A stretch of DNA of 64,000 bases from Bradyrhizobium sp. NP1 (GCF_030378205.1 NZ_CP127385.1:4008001-4072000), one strand, 5' to 3'; counted from the stretch's first letter, positions 27,883 through 37,641 are shown. The notes: generated from the sequence alone by a model not told the origin. Made by a program: numbers and translations.

Positions 27883-30750
27883 TCAGCCGGCCTTCTTCAG
27901 CCGCTCCAGGGCTTCGAGAATCCTGGCCTTGCGCGCAACGGCTGCCTCGCGCTTCTCCTTCTCCTCCTCGACGATCTCCTCGGGCGCGTTGGCCACGAAT
28001 TTTTCGTTCGACAGCTTGGCGTCGACGCGCTTGATGTCGGCGTCGGCTTTCGCAATCTCCTTGTCGAGCCGCGCGCGTTCGGCCGCAAGGTCGATCACGC
28101 CCTTGAGCGGCAGGCTTGCGACTTCGCCGCGCACCAGGAGCTGCACCGAACCGTCAGGCGCCTGCTCAGCAAAGGATATGTCCGACAGCCGCGCGAGCCG
28201 CTTGATGACATCGATCCAGCGCGGCGCGCGCGCTTTGGTCTGGCCGGAAGCGCCGACCAAAACCAGCGCCGTCAACGTCGCCGGCGGAATGTTCATTTCC
28301 GCGCGCACCGAGCGGATTGCGGTGACGAGGTCGACCACCCAGCCGATCTCGGCCTCCGCCTCGGGGTGGACGAAATCGTCGTCGTCGAGCGCGAGGATCA
28401 CCGGCGGGATCGCCATGTCGTTCGGGCTCGTCGCGGCGAGCGCCGCGACCTGGTCCGGCGTCAGGGCGCCGGCCTTGCGCGGCCAGGGGGTGAGCGCCAG
28501 CAGGCCGTCGCGGCTTGCCGTCACCGCCCAGAGCTCCTCGGTGATGAAGGGCATGAAGGGGTGCAGCAGCTTCAGGATCTCGTCGCGCGCCCAGGCCACC
28601 ATCGCACGGGTCTCGGCCTTGGCCGGGCCGTCGTCGCCGAGCAAAACGGGCTTGGCGAGTTCCAGATACCAGTCGCAATAGACGTTCCAGACAAAGCGAT
28701 AGATCGCGCCGGCCGCATCGTTGAAGCGGAACGCCTCGATTGCTTCCGTCACCTCGCGCGTGGCCCGCGAGGTCTCGTGCGCGATCCAGCGGTTCAGCGT
28801 GTCCTTCGCCTGCTTCGGATCGAAGTCCGCAGGCAGCGCGCAGGCATTCATCTCGGCGAAGCGGCAGGCGTTCCACAGCTTGGTCGCGAAGTTGCGGTTG
28901 GTCTCGACCAGATGCGGCGACAGGCGGATGTCGTGCCCCTGCGCCGCCTCGCGGGTCAACGCGAAGCGCAGCGCGTCGGCGCCATATTCGTCGATCACGC
29001 CGAGGGGATCGATGACGTTGCCTTTCGACTTCGACATCTTCGCGCCCTTCTCGTCGCGGACGAGGCGGTGGATGTAGACGGTCGAGAACGGCGCCTCCTT
29101 CATGAAATGAAGGCCCATCATCATCATCCGGGCGACCCAGAAGAAGATGATGTCGAAGCCGGTCACCAGCACATTGGTCGGGTAGTAGCGCTTCACTTCC
29201 GGCGTGTCGTCGGGCCAGCCGAGCGTCGAGAACGGCCACAGCGCAGAGGAGAACCAGGTGTCGAGCACGTCCTCGTCGCGCGTGATGAAGCCTTCGCGCT
29301 TCGCCGGGTCGAGCGCCATGTCGTGCCCCTGCTCCGGCGTGATGACCTCCTGCTCGACGTAGTAGCCGAGCGCGTTGCTCACGGCTTCTTCCTCGCTCTC
29401 GGCGACGAACACCTTGCCGTCAGGCCCGTACCAGGCCGGAATCTGGTGCCCCCACCAGAGCTGGCGCGAGATGCACCAGGGCTGGATGTTCTCCATCCAC
29501 TCGAAATAGGTCCTTTCCCAGTTCTTCGGCACGAAGGCGGTATTGCCAGAGCGCACCGCCGCGATCGCCGGCCGCGCCAGCGTCTTGGCGTCGACATACC
29601 ACTGGTCGGTCAGATACGGCTCGATGACGACGCCGGAGCGGTCGCCATGCGGCACCATATGCGTGTTCGGCTCGATCTTCTCGAGAAAGCCGAAATCCTG
29701 CAGCCGTGCCACGATCTTCTTGCGCGCGGCGAAGCGTTCGACCTTGTCGAATTCTTCGGCGAACTGCTGCGCCCCCTCGGGCAGGCCGCGCAGATAGTCC
29801 TCGTTGCCGAGCAGGAACAGACACCCCTCCTGGTCGAGCACGTTGATCTGCGGCAGGCCGTGTCGCTTGCCGATCTCGAAGTCGTTGAAGTCGTGCGCCG
29901 GCGTCACCTTCACCGCGCCCGAGCCTTTCTCCGGATCGGAATAGGTGTCGGCGACGATCGGAATCTTGCGCCCGACCAGGGGCAGGATCACATCCTTCCC
30001 GATCACATCGGCATAGCGCGGATCGTCGGGATGGACGGCGACGCCAGTGTCGCCCAGCATCGTCTCGGGCCGCGTGGTGGCGACGACGATGAAGGTCGAG
30101 GGATCATCGGGTGAGAAATTCCTGCCGGCGATGGGGTAGCGCAGATACCAGAGGCTGCCCTTGACCTCGACCTGCTGCACCTCGAGGTCGGAGATCGCGG
30201 TGAGCAGCTTCGGGTCCCAGTTCACCAGCCGCTTGTCTTTATAGATGAGGCCCTCGCGGTGCAGCTCCACGAACACCTTGATCACCGCGCGCGACAGGCC
30301 CTCGTCCATGGTGAAGCGCTCGCGCGACCAGTCGCACGAAGCGCCGAGCCGCTTGAGCTGCTTGACGATGGTGCCGCCGCTCTCGGCCTTCCACTGCCAG
30401 ACCCGTTCGAGAAACTTGGCGCGTCCCATGTCGCGCCGGCCGGGCTCCTGCCGCTCCATGAGCTGGCGCTCGACCACCATCTGGGTGGCGATGCCGGCGT
30501 GGTCGGTGCCGGGCTGCCACAGCACGTCGCGGCCCCGCATCCGCTCGAACCGGCAGAGGATGTCCTGCAGCGTGTTGTTGAGCGCGTGGCCCATGTGCAG
30601 CGAGCCCGTCACGTTCGGTGGCGGGATCACGATGGTGAAGGTCGGGGCGTCGCGCCGTTCGGGGCGGCCGGCCTTGAACGCGCCGGCCTCCTCCCAGAGG
30701 CGGGACATGCGGCCTTCGATATCCGCAGGCTGGTAGTTTTTCTCGATCAT
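27883..30750 (-). CDS. valS: Valyl-tRNA synthetase
   Basis: Class I aminoacyl-tRNA synthetase charging tRNA-Val. It is 955 residues, normal length. The ATP-binding HIGH-type motif is PNVTGSLHMGH (45-55) and the second signature is KMSKS (571-575). An editing CP1 domain lies between them, and the C-terminal 70 residues form the ValRS-type coiled coil (RARLDKEIAKADADIKRVDA). It begins 299 nt downstream of popZ and leads a short operon with the VOC and methyltransferase genes. Confidence 0.98.
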   Translation of the reverse strand: MIEKNYQPADIEGRMSRLWEEAGAFKAGRPERRDAPTFTIVIPPPNVTGSLHMGHALNNTLQDILCRFERMRGRDVLWQPGTDHAGIATQMVVERQLMERQEPGRRDMGRAKFLERVWQWKAESGGTIVKQLKRLGASCDWSRERFTMDEGLSRAVIKVFVELHREGLIYKDKRLVNWDPKLLTAISDLEVQQVEVKGSLWYLRYPIAGRNFSPDDPSTFIVVATTRPETMLGDTGVAVHPDDPRYADVIGKDVILPLVGRKIPIVADTYSDPEKGSGAVKVTPAHDFNDFEIGKRHGLPQINVLDQEGCLFLLGNEDYLRGLPEGAQQFAEEFDKVERFAARKKIVARLQDFGFLEKIEPNTHMVPHGDRSGVVIEPYLTDQWYVDAKTLARPAIAAVRSGNTAFVPKNWERTYFEWMENIQPWCISRQLWWGHQIPAWYGPDGKVFVAESEEEAVSNALGYYVEQEVITPEQGHDMALDPAKREGFITRDEDVLDTWFSSALWPFSTLGWPDDTPEVKRYYPTNVLVTGFDIIFFWVARMMMMGLHFMKEAPFSTVYIHRLVRDEKGAKMSKSKGNVIDPLGVIDEYGADALRFALTREAAQGHDIRLSPHLVETNRNFATKLWNACRFAEMNACALPADFDPKQAKDTLNRWIAHETSRATREVTEAIEAFRFNDAAGAIYRFVWNVYCDWYLELAKPVLLGDDGPAKAETRAMVAWARDEILKLLHPFMPFITEELWAVTASRDGLLALTPWPRKAGALTPDQVAALAATSPNDMAIPPVILALDDDDFVHPEAEAEIGWVVDLVTAIRSVRAEMNIPPATLTALVLVGASGQTKARAPRWIDVIKRLARLSDISFAEQAPDGSVQLLVRGEVASLPLKGVIDLAAERARLDKEIAKADADIKRVDAKLSNEKFVANAPEEIVEEEKEKREAAVARKARILEALERLKKAG

Positions 30751-30888
30751 GGCGTCGCAATCGGGGGCAGAAAGAGGGGTAGAAAGCCGCCCAAGCCCGC
30801 CAAGTCAACACGGGAAGTCAGGCCAAAGGCACAATAAAACCTGTCGGGGTGGCTGAATCAGGGCCAGAAAGGCCGGCTTTTCACATCG

Positions 30889-31052
30889 AGTGGTCCGATT
30901 CCAACATTCGCTACCCATTCTGGGAGGCACTTTTGCGAATGTTAGAATCAAGGACCACTAGCGAATCTGAGATTCTAGTGGAGTTCTGGATTTGACATTC
31001 GCTTCACGAACTCGCGGCTGGAGGGGAGCGAATGTCACATCCCACTCCACTA
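30889..31052. repeat. Long copy of CTAG-bounded double-hairpin repeat (valS / popZ gap)
   Basis: About 164 bp with two hairpins. Unit 1 runs from GTGGTCCGATTC to GAATC.AGGACCACTAG with an AACATTCG/CGAATGTT inner pair. Unit 2 runs from CTAGTGGAGTTCTGG to CCACTCCACTAG with TTTGACATTCGCT/AGCGAATGTCA. The last CTAG supplies the TAG stop of popZ (31050-31052). It occupies over half of the gap between popZ and valS; the other 138 nt show nothing I can support. Confidence 0.87.
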
Positions 31053-31844
31053 GCGGCCGCGCGATACCCGCTCGATTTCGGCCTTCACGATCCGCTCGAC
31101 GAGTCCGGGCAGGTTGTCATCGAGCCAGGCCTTGAGCATCGGCCGCAGCATCTCCTTGACGAGATCCTCGAGCGTCCGCGCGTTGTTGCTCAGAACGGTG
31201 TGCGCCAGCGTATTGAAGGCCGATTCGACGGCTGACACCGTCGATTGCGAGAGAATCGCCTGGGACGGCGGTGGCGCCGCCGCGGGCGGCGGCTCGAACA
31301 CCGGCTGGCGACTGATGCTTCGCGCGGCCGCCGATTCGGCAAATTCGAGATCGTCCTGCGGTTCCACCCGTTGGAAAGAGGGCTGCTGCGGCGGCGACTG
31401 GCGCGGTGGTGGCGGCGGCGCCGGCATCGCCATCTCGTCGGTCAGCTCGAAAACCTCGCCATCTGCCTGCGGCGGCCGAACCTCGTCCGCTGACGTCGCC
31501 TCATCGAGCCCCGACAACAGGGCGTCGATATCGTCCTGGCTGTTGGCCTGGTTGCTGGCAGAAGGCGCCGCCGGCGGAGCTGGCGCCGGAGGTGTCGGCG
31601 TCGGTGCCGGCGTGGCCGCAGGTTTCGGCGCAGCAGCGGCCGGCGGCATCGGCGCGGGTGGAATGTCGGCCATCACCGATGGTCTTGGCGGCGCGGGCTT
31701 CTCCGCCTTGGCAGGCGCTGCCGGCGCCGCGCTCGGTGCCTTGTCGGATGCAGCCGGCTTGGCTTCGTCGTCGGCGATGATGCGCCGGATCGACGCCAGA
31801 ATCTCCTCCATCGAGGGTTCCTGGACCTTTGCAGGCTGCGTCAT
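31050..31844 (-). CDS. popZ: Cell-pole organizing protein PopZ family (DUF2497)
   Basis: PopZ self-assembles at cell poles of alphaproteobacteria and anchors the chromosome origin and polar signalling proteins. 264 residues from the ATG at 31844. The two conserved ends are present: SMEEILASIRRIIADDE (N-terminal interaction helix) and LVKEMLRPMLKAWLDDNLPG through IVKAEIERVSRGR (C-terminal oligomerisation helices). Between them lies about 170 residues of Pro/Ala/Glu-rich low-complexity linker, as in Caulobacter PopZ. The stop codon lies in the terminal CTAG of the downstream repeat. Confidence 0.92.
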   Translation of the reverse strand: MTQPAKVQEPSMEEILASIRRIIADDEAKPAASDKAPSAAPAAPAKAEKPAPPRPSVMADIPPAPMPPAAAAPKPAATPAPTPTPPAPAPPAAPSASNQANSQDDIDALLSGLDEATSADEVRPPQADGEVFELTDEMAMPAPPPPPRQSPPQQPSFQRVEPQDDLEFAESAAARSISRQPVFEPPPAAAPPPSQAILSQSTVSAVESAFNTLAHTVLSNNARTLEDLVKEMLRPMLKAWLDDNLPGLVERIVKAEIERVSRGR

Positions 31845-32141
31845 CGCCGACTCCACATCATCAACGCGCCAATTTACACCAAGCACGACGGGATTGGCCG
31901 GTTCCGGATGCGCAGGTCGGCGCTTTCATCGCGCAAGCCCGACTTGTCCCCAGATCAAGCGCCGAGCGACTCATCGCCCCGCCTTCCCCCCGCCGTGGGG
32001 CCGCCAAGCGCGCAGCCAAATGACGCCCAACGCAGCGCGAATCGCTTCAATGCCCCGCAAAAGGCTACGTCATGCCAGCAAATGATTGCAAGGTATGCGG
32101 GCTTGCGGCGTTTGACCGCGAGCCCGCAATCGACGCGGCGA

Positions 32142-33560
32142 TCAGCGTCCGTCCGGCGTACGCACGCCAGCCCAGCTGTCGCGCACTTGATGATAATGCA
32201 CGCTCGGATCGTAAGTCTGGGTCCGCAGCTTCAAGACCTGCGCCGACAACCGGCCGATCGAGTTCAGCACCGAGTAGGACGCAACGACGCGATCGTGCTG
32301 CGCGGTCACGAGGGCGACGCGCGCGTTGACCAGTGCCTGCTGCGCGTTGAGCACGTCGAGCGTGGTGCGCTGACCGGCCTTCGCTTCCTCGCGCACGCCG
32401 TTGAGCGCGATCTCGGATGCCGTGACTTGCGACTGCGCCGACTGCACCTGCGCCTTGCCCGCGACGAGCTGGCCCCATGCCTGCACGACGTTGGCACGGG
32501 TCTGATCGCGGACCTGTTCGAGATTCAAGCGCTGCTGCGCCAGCGTTTCCTTGGACTGGCGGATCAGCGAATATTCCGCGCCGCCCTGATAGATCGGCGC
32601 GGTGATCTGCGCGACCGCGGAAGCGCCGAACGAGCGGAAGATGGTCATCGTCTGCTCGTAGGATTGCTGCACCGAGGCCTGCAGCGTCACCGTCGGCAGC
32701 AACGCGCCTTCGTTGATCTTGACCTGCAGGAAATTGACGTCGATGCCATACATCGCCGCCGTGACGTTCGGATTCTCGATAAGGCTGAGCTCGACCGAGC
32801 CTGCAAGCGAGGGCGGCAGATAGCGGTCGACCGGCGAGCCCGGCGCGAGGCTTACCGGCTCGTCGCCGATGATGCGGCGATAGTTCGCCCGCGTCGTCGT
32901 CAGATTGGACTCCGCCTGAAGCTCCTGCGTCTTGCCGGCGGCGAGCTGAGCTTCGGACTGCGCCACGTCGGTGCGCGTCACCTCGCCCACGTTGAAGCGG
33001 TCGCGCGTCTGTTTCAGCGTCTGCTCAAGCACGCGGGTGTTGCTCTTCTGGACCTCGACGATGGCGGCGTCGCGCAAATAGTCCATGTAGATCGTCGCGG
33101 CCGACAACAGCACCGACTGGTCGAGCACGCGCAAGCCTTCGCGTGCGCCCGAAACCTGGCTCTCCGCCGCGCGCGTCTTGTTGGCGTTCTGATTGCCGTT
33201 GTACAGCGTTTGCGAAATCGTGAGCCCCGCGCTGCGCGGCGCATTCGCGCCGTGGATTTCCGTGCGCACGATCGCGGTCGGCGAGCCGCCCGACGTGGTG
33301 TTGACGTCGGTGTACTGGTAGCCGCCCGACGCAGTGACCGAGACCTTCGGACGATAGCCGGAGAGCGCCTGCGGCACGTTTTCGTCAATCGCGCGCACCG
33401 ATGCGCGCTGCGCATTGAGCTGCGGATTGTTTTGATAGGCCTTTACCAGCGCGCCCTCGATGGTCTCCGCCAGGGCAGGTAACGGGCCCATAGCCGCCAT
33501 CAAAAGGACCGTAGCCGCAGCCCCGGTGAAGAACTTCACCCCATGCATCCCAAGTATCAT
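32142..33560 (-). CDS. tolC: TolC-family outer-membrane channel protein
   Basis: 472 residues from the ATG at 33560 (also ATG at 33548). A signal peptide ends near PALAETI (about 29-32). Two repeats of the TolC type follow: alternating outer-membrane strands and long periplasmic helices, e.g. EGALVKAYQNNPQLNAQRA at the start and LNGVREEAKAGQRTTLDVLN, the hallmark of the second repeat. It forms a trimeric exit duct for type I secretion and RND pumps, and may serve the cusBA pump at 10 kb, whose operon has no channel gene. It is next to popZ and downstream of pcm. Confidence 0.92.
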   Translation of the reverse strand: MILGMHGVKFFTGAAATVLLMAAMGPLPALAETIEGALVKAYQNNPQLNAQRASVRAIDENVPQALSGYRPKVSVTASGGYQYTDVNTTSGGSPTAIVRTEIHGANAPRSAGLTISQTLYNGNQNANKTRAAESQVSGAREGLRVLDQSVLLSAATIYMDYLRDAAIVEVQKSNTRVLEQTLKQTRDRFNVGEVTRTDVAQSEAQLAAGKTQELQAESNLTTTRANYRRIIGDEPVSLAPGSPVDRYLPPSLAGSVELSLIENPNVTAAMYGIDVNFLQVKINEGALLPTVTLQASVQQSYEQTMTIFRSFGASAVAQITAPIYQGGAEYSLIRQSKETLAQQRLNLEQVRDQTRANVVQAWGQLVAGKAQVQSAQSQVTASEIALNGVREEAKAGQRTTLDVLNAQQALVNARVALVTAQHDRVVASYSVLNSIGRLSAQVLKLRTQTYDPSVHYHQVRDSWAGVRTPDGR

Positions 33561-33763
33561 CCGTTCTTTCGCGCTTACCGGCCCGAGCGCCTGAACCGGG
33601 TCACCGTTTCGGCCTGAGTCAGTACCCCGGGCCAACATAGGACGCGCGCAAGGGCAACGGAACTACCCTGTGGGGTTGGTGAGTGGAAACTCTCCGCAGT
33701 GCAGCTTCCGGGCCACACTTCTGATTCAGAACGGGATTTTAACAGCCTTCCCGGAACGAAGGG

Positions 33764-34426
33764 TTAAAAGACGAAGGCGGGAAGCCGTTCAAGCCCCGGC
33801 AAAATGGGGGCGGCGGCATCAAAAAGCGTCCGGTCCCCGAACTCGTCATGCGAGCGGGTGACTAGCATAGCCCGTGGGGGACGCTGCTCGGCAAATACCC
33901 CGACCAGCCGTCCGCCCTCCTTGAGCTGCTGGAAAAGCGCGTGGGGAACCACCTCGGTGGCGCCGTTGAGCACGATAACGTCATAGGGCGCATCGGCGGG
34001 GTCTCCGGCCGGCGCAGGCGCCACCTTGAAGGTAATGTGGCCGATCCCGAGCCGCGCCACGGCCTCCCTGCCCCGCGCAACCAGCGCCGAATCGCCCTCG
34101 GTGGCGGTCACGCGCGCCGCCAGGCGGGCGGCAAGCGCGGCCGTGTAGCCCGTGGCGCAGCCGACGACGAGCACATTGTCGGTCTCGGCGATCTCCGCAG
34201 CCTGCAGCATCTTGGCGGTGACGGCTGGCTTGATCAGAAACCGCTTGGTGCCGCCTTCACTGACGTCGAGATCGAGGTCCAGATAGGCCAGGGCCTGCCG
34301 GTCCGCCGGGACAAACGCCTCGCGCGGGACCTCGAGCATGGCCTCGATGATCCCTGCATCGGTGACGTCGCTGGTGCGCACCTGTCCGTCGACCATCTTC
34401 TGGCGCGCGGTGGAAAAGCCGGTCAT
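33764..34426 (-). CDS. pcm: Protein-L-isoaspartate O-methyltransferase family protein
   Basis: 220 residues from the ATG at 34426; the frame runs upstream through tRNA-Asn, so the longer version is false. PCMT repairs L-isoaspartyl damage using SAM. Visible: MVDGQVRTSDVTD, PREAFVPADR, MLQAAEI, SAM loop VLVVGCATGYTAALAA and DAPYDVIVLNGATEVVP. The family motif GTGSGY is here GCATGY. This variant typically sits next to tolC in rhizobia, and its repair activity is unproven. Confidence 0.87.
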   Translation of the reverse strand: MTGFSTARQKMVDGQVRTSDVTDAGIIEAMLEVPREAFVPADRQALAYLDLDLDVSEGGTKRFLIKPAVTAKMLQAAEIAETDNVLVVGCATGYTAALAARLAARVTATEGDSALVARGREAVARLGIGHITFKVAPAPAGDPADAPYDVIVLNGATEVVPHALFQQLKEGGRLVGVFAEQRPPRAMLVTRSHDEFGDRTLFDAAAPILPGLERLPAFVF

Positions 34427-34566
34427 TGGCGAATCCTGGAACGAAGCGGACGTGGCCCGCGGAACGAAGCGGCGCCATCTTTGGAACAAGGCCCGCCAAA
34501 ACGCAACATGGTGCTTGCGCGGTCGCGACGCCCCTTCCGGAAATGTCTGGATCGCAAGGCGAAATT

Positions 34567-34641
34567 TGGCTCCCCGGGCTGGATTCGAACCAGCGACCAT
34601 TCGATTAACAGTCGAATGCTCTACCGCTGAGCTACCGAGGA
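34567..34641 (-). tRNA. tRNA-Asn (anticodon GTT)
   Basis: Seventy-five bases including the encoded CCA (34567-34569). The acceptor stem pairs TCCTCGG with CCGGGGA with one G-T pair. The anticodon loop is CTGTTAA on a TCGA/TCGA-type stem (CATTCGA..TCGAATG), giving GTT. T-arm GGTTCGAATCC is canonical. It lies between pcm and an acyltransferase gene. Confidence 0.97.
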
Positions 34642-34672
34642 ACAGGCGAAACAAGTGTTCGCGAGCGGGCAG

Positions 34673-34700
34673 CGTATAACAAAGCCTTTTCAGCTTGCAA
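34673..34700 (-). promoter_or_regulatory. Predicted promoter of tRNA-Asn
   Basis: TTGCAA (34695-34700), 16 nt, TATACG (34673-34678), read on the minus strand, about 31 nt upstream of the mature tRNA 5' end. The spacing is good and the -10 is moderate. Confidence 0.4.
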
Positions 34701-34750
34701 AGGACCAAATCGCGGTGCCGGCATCCGAAAACGGCGACAAAAATGCCCGG

Positions 34751-36631
34751 TCAGCGCATGGGCGGAACATGACCCGGCGCCGTGCCGGCCGGGAGCAGCT
34801 GATCGCGAATCGCATTGACGAGGAACGTGGCGCCACTGCGCGAGAGGTGGACGATGTCGGTGGTAACGAGGTCGGAGGCCGCCGGCCCGGACCGGGTGAG
34901 GCAGCCGCGCTCGTCGCACAAGGCCTGTCTCGCGGAGATGTACTCAATCCCCTCGGTGCTGGCGAAGGATCGCATCATGGCATCGGCCTCGGCGCCTGAA
35001 AAACCGGTCGCGAGGCGATCGGGCAGCAGGTGGAAAAAGCGGTAGTGGTTGATCAACTCATGCGGCAAGGTTCGCTTCCAGACCGGCACCGGTCCAAGCA
35101 GCACGATGCGCGAAACCCGATTGGCCCGGATCGCCGCGATCGTCTGTCGCAGCTTTTCCAGGTCCACGTTCTTGTCCCACATAGCATGAAGCAGGACGAC
35201 GTCCGGGTGCGAGGCCGCCACGAAGCCGAGCGCGGTGTCATTGGCCTGGCTGCACGCCGGCCGCGGTGAAGCCATGATCGGCGCACAGCCCGGCGACGTA
35301 AATCGTGCCAGGCGAAACGCGCCCGCGCTGCTTTCGATCTCCTTAAGCGGCGGATAGATCGCTGCAGCGGTCGAATCGCCCCACAGGAACAGGAGCGGCT
35401 TGGTCCCCTCTTCGATGCAGCTTGCATCGAATCCGCTGCCCGGATCCTCCAGGAAGCAATGGTCGGCAAATCCCGGATTGTCGCGCGGACGGACGCGCGC
35501 GATCTCCTGCACTTCCGCCGGGAACCGAAAAGCGAATCCCGCACCCAGCACCGAGACGACGCCGACCGCGCCCAGTATCGCCTGCCCCATGACGAGCCTG
35601 GGGACGATATGCTTGGCCCGGCGGAGCGGCCTCTCGATCCAATAGAACGTCAGCGCCGACAGGATCACCGCAACGGCCACCCCCGCCCAGGCGTCGAGGA
35701 CGTTGGGGACGCCGTTTCGCATGATCGAGAGATACGACAGTAGCGGCCAGTGCCAGAGATAAAGCGGATAGCTGATCAACCCGAGCCACACCATCGGCCG
35801 GCTCGACAACATGCCCCTGTTCAAGATCGCGTTCGGCGACGCCAGGATCAGGCCTGCTCCGACCACCGGCAGGAGGCCGTAGAAGCCGGGAAACGAGCTG
35901 TTGTTGTCGAGCAGAAAAAACGCGGACGCGAGGATGGCAGCCAGGCCCGCGCCGCTCAGCAGGTTTTCAGGAAGGCGGCCGGGACGTGGCGACAGGTCCC
36001 GACCAGCGAGAAGACAGCCGGCCAGGAGTTCCCATGCCCGCGTGAGCGGAGAGTAGAACGACCAATCCTTGTCGACGGCGAAGACGACCAGTCCGGCGCA
36101 AAACGAGAGCAAGGCAAGAAACAAAATCCAGCTTCGCCGCCGTGCCGACCGGGAGATCATCCACAGCACCGGTGGCCAGAAGATATAGAACTGCTCCTCG
36201 ATGCCTAGTGACCACAGATGGAGCAGCGGGTTCTCCGCCGCATGCGGCTCGAAATAGCTCGCCTGACCGATCTGAAAAAGATTGGCGGCGAAAGCAACGC
36301 CCGCGACGATGTTCTTGGCGAGCAGTTCGAACTGGTCTGGAAACAGCACGAACCAGCCAATGATGTAGGTCGCGGCCAGCACGACCAGCAACGCCGGAAA
36401 AAGTCGGCGAACGCGGCGCGCATAGAAGGCGGCCAGCGAAAAGCTCCCGTCGGCCATCTCGGCGGAAATGATCCGCGTGATCAGGAATCCGGAAATGACG
36501 AAGAAGACGTCGACGCCGACGAACCCGCCCGGCGCCAGGCCGGGCTGTGCGTGGTAGGCCACCACGAGCAGGATCGAGAGCGCTCGCAACCCGTCGATAT
36601 CGGACCGATAGCGCATTTCTGGGGCAGACAT
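34751..36631 (-). CDS. OafA/YrhL-type membrane acyltransferase with C-terminal SGNH domain
   Basis: 626 residues. The N-terminal half (about 1-370) is an acyltransferase-3 domain with about ten membrane spans, beginning RYRSDIDGLRALSILLVVAYH (catalytic His of the RxxDxLRG..HH region). The C-terminal half (about 400-620) is a periplasmic SGNH hydrolase-like domain with LFLWGDSTAAAI (block I, GDS) and DIVHLSRSG (block V, DxxH). This architecture O-acetylates surface polysaccharide, LPS O antigen or peptidoglycan. There are no glycan biosynthesis neighbours here, so the acceptor is unknown. Confidence 0.93.
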   Translation of the reverse strand: MSAPEMRYRSDIDGLRALSILLVVAYHAQPGLAPGGFVGVDVFFVISGFLITRIISAEMADGSFSLAAFYARRVRRLFPALLVVLAATYIIGWFVLFPDQFELLAKNIVAGVAFAANLFQIGQASYFEPHAAENPLLHLWSLGIEEQFYIFWPPVLWMISRSARRRSWILFLALLSFCAGLVVFAVDKDWSFYSPLTRAWELLAGCLLAGRDLSPRPGRLPENLLSGAGLAAILASAFFLLDNNSSFPGFYGLLPVVGAGLILASPNAILNRGMLSSRPMVWLGLISYPLYLWHWPLLSYLSIMRNGVPNVLDAWAGVAVAVILSALTFYWIERPLRRAKHIVPRLVMGQAILGAVGVVSVLGAGFAFRFPAEVQEIARVRPRDNPGFADHCFLEDPGSGFDASCIEEGTKPLLFLWGDSTAAAIYPPLKEIESSAGAFRLARFTSPGCAPIMASPRPACSQANDTALGFVAASHPDVVLLHAMWDKNVDLEKLRQTIAAIRANRVSRIVLLGPVPVWKRTLPHELINHYRFFHLLPDRLATGFSGAEADAMMRSFASTEGIEYISARQALCDERGCLTRSGPAASDLVTTDIVHLSRSGATFLVNAIRDQLLPAGTAPGHVPPMR

Positions 36632-36821
36632 GATGAGTGATGATTACACGAGGCACGGCCGTATTCCCAGTGTCCGGCAACCGCGCGAGGTGCGGAACCT
36701 CAACAGGTTATCCGCAATGTTCCCACACGCGCGGCATCCTGATTTTGCAATGACGCGCGGGCGCTTGCTGCGCACAAATCCACAGCCTGTGGAAAATATG
36801 CCGCCGCGCATATCGCGCGCC

Positions 36822-37079
36822 TCAATTGCCCGACGCGTCGAACACTGTCCGGCAGGCTTCGCTCAAACTGGCCCTGTTCCGGCGCAGGCAGGCCGTGATC
36901 GCGCGGACATTCGGAATCTCGCCGGCGCAGAGGCGATAGACATCAGGCGTGCACGCCTTGCGCTGTTCGGGCGTGCCCTGCGCGAAGGCCGAGCTTGATG
37001 ACGTCAGCGTGACAGCTAGTCCTAGAGCGACAACCACGCACCATAGCGGTTTCGTGCATTGTGCAGATTGCGTGTCCAT
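36822..37079 (-). CDS. Small exported Cys-rich-repeat protein (PF00839-like)
   Basis: 85 residues from the ATG at 37079. A signal peptide of about 33 residues ends near SSAFAQ. One repeat then reads ACTPDVYRLCAGEIPNV..ITACLRRNRASLSEAC, matching the bacterial version of the Cys-rich FGFR/Golgi-glycoprotein repeat (four conserved Cys). Such small exported proteins are frequent in Bradyrhizobium. Function unknown. Confidence 0.72.
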   Translation of the reverse strand: MDTQSAQCTKPLWCVVVALGLAVTLTSSSSAFAQGTPEQRKACTPDVYRLCAGEIPNVRAITACLRRNRASLSEACRTVFDASGN

Positions 37080-37319
37080 GGCAATGTTTCCGTTGCGGCG
37101 CCTGTGCGCCTGCATCGCCATACGCGAAGCAATTTTCTGGAAATGTGATTTCTCTCACACGTGCGTTTCCCACGGCCTGCGAGACTGTGGCCGGGACATC
37201 GAAACAGAGCAGTAACCATTCAGGCTACGATCGTCGGATCGATAAAATTCGAACGATCGATTCAATGAGGAAAAGAAGGAGTTTTGCGACCGTGCGCCCC
37301 TGAGTTTGGGGAGTGCGCG

Positions 37320-37514
37320 ATGCGTGAATTTGAATACGAGCTGCTGCTGGACGCGGTACGCGCAGTGGTAACGCCGGTTCCCGAGGAGGATTCCATGGCC
37401 TTTTTGGCCCAAAAGCCCGTGTTTTTCGCGGTTCAGCCCCGCAAGGCGGCAAACGACAACCAGCTGTGCTGGCCGCTGGTCCCATTCCCTGACGGCTGGA
37501 ACGGCGCCTGCTGA
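37320..37514 (+). CDS. Small uncharacterised protein (64 aa)
   Basis: MREFEYELLLDAVRAVVTPV begins a 64-residue ORF preceded by GGGGAG 6 nt before the ATG, a strong ribosome-binding site. It has an acidic helix-like N-terminus, a PVFFAVQPRKAANDN segment reminiscent of short rhizobial proteins ending in ANDN, and a C-terminal Trp/Pro-rich end (WPLVPFPDGWNGAC). No family recognised. Confidence 0.5.
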   Translation: MREFEYELLLDAVRAVVTPVPEEDSMAFLAQKPVFFAVQPRKAANDNQLCWPLVPFPDGWNGAC

Positions 37515-37556
37515 GGCAATGCCGCAAGACCGGGCCGCAAGTCCCTGATCTTGTTG

Positions 37557-37630
37557 TGGAGGCCACGACCAGAATTGAACTGGTGTAAACGGTTTTGCAG
37601 ACCGCTGCGTAACCACTCCGCCACGTGGCC
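37557..37630 (-). tRNA. tRNA-Cys (anticodon GCA)
   Basis: Seventy-four bases including CCA. Acceptor GGCCACG pairs perfectly with CGTGGCC. The anticodon loop CTGCAAA sits on an AGCGGT/ACCGT-type stem. T-arm GGTTCAATTCC is canonical for tRNA-Cys. The low-conservation accessory region starts on its upstream side. Confidence 0.96.
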
Positions 37631-37641
37631 CCACGCCGAAT

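Noticed and set aside
27094..30114. Plus-strand ORF of 1006 codons opposite valS
   Set aside because: Same reason: shadow of valS and neighbours with no recognisable motifs.
37265..37303. 12-codon ORF (MRKRRSFATVRP) upstream of the 64-residue protein
   Set aside because: Has no clear ribosome-binding site of its own; could be a leader peptide but there is too little to support it.
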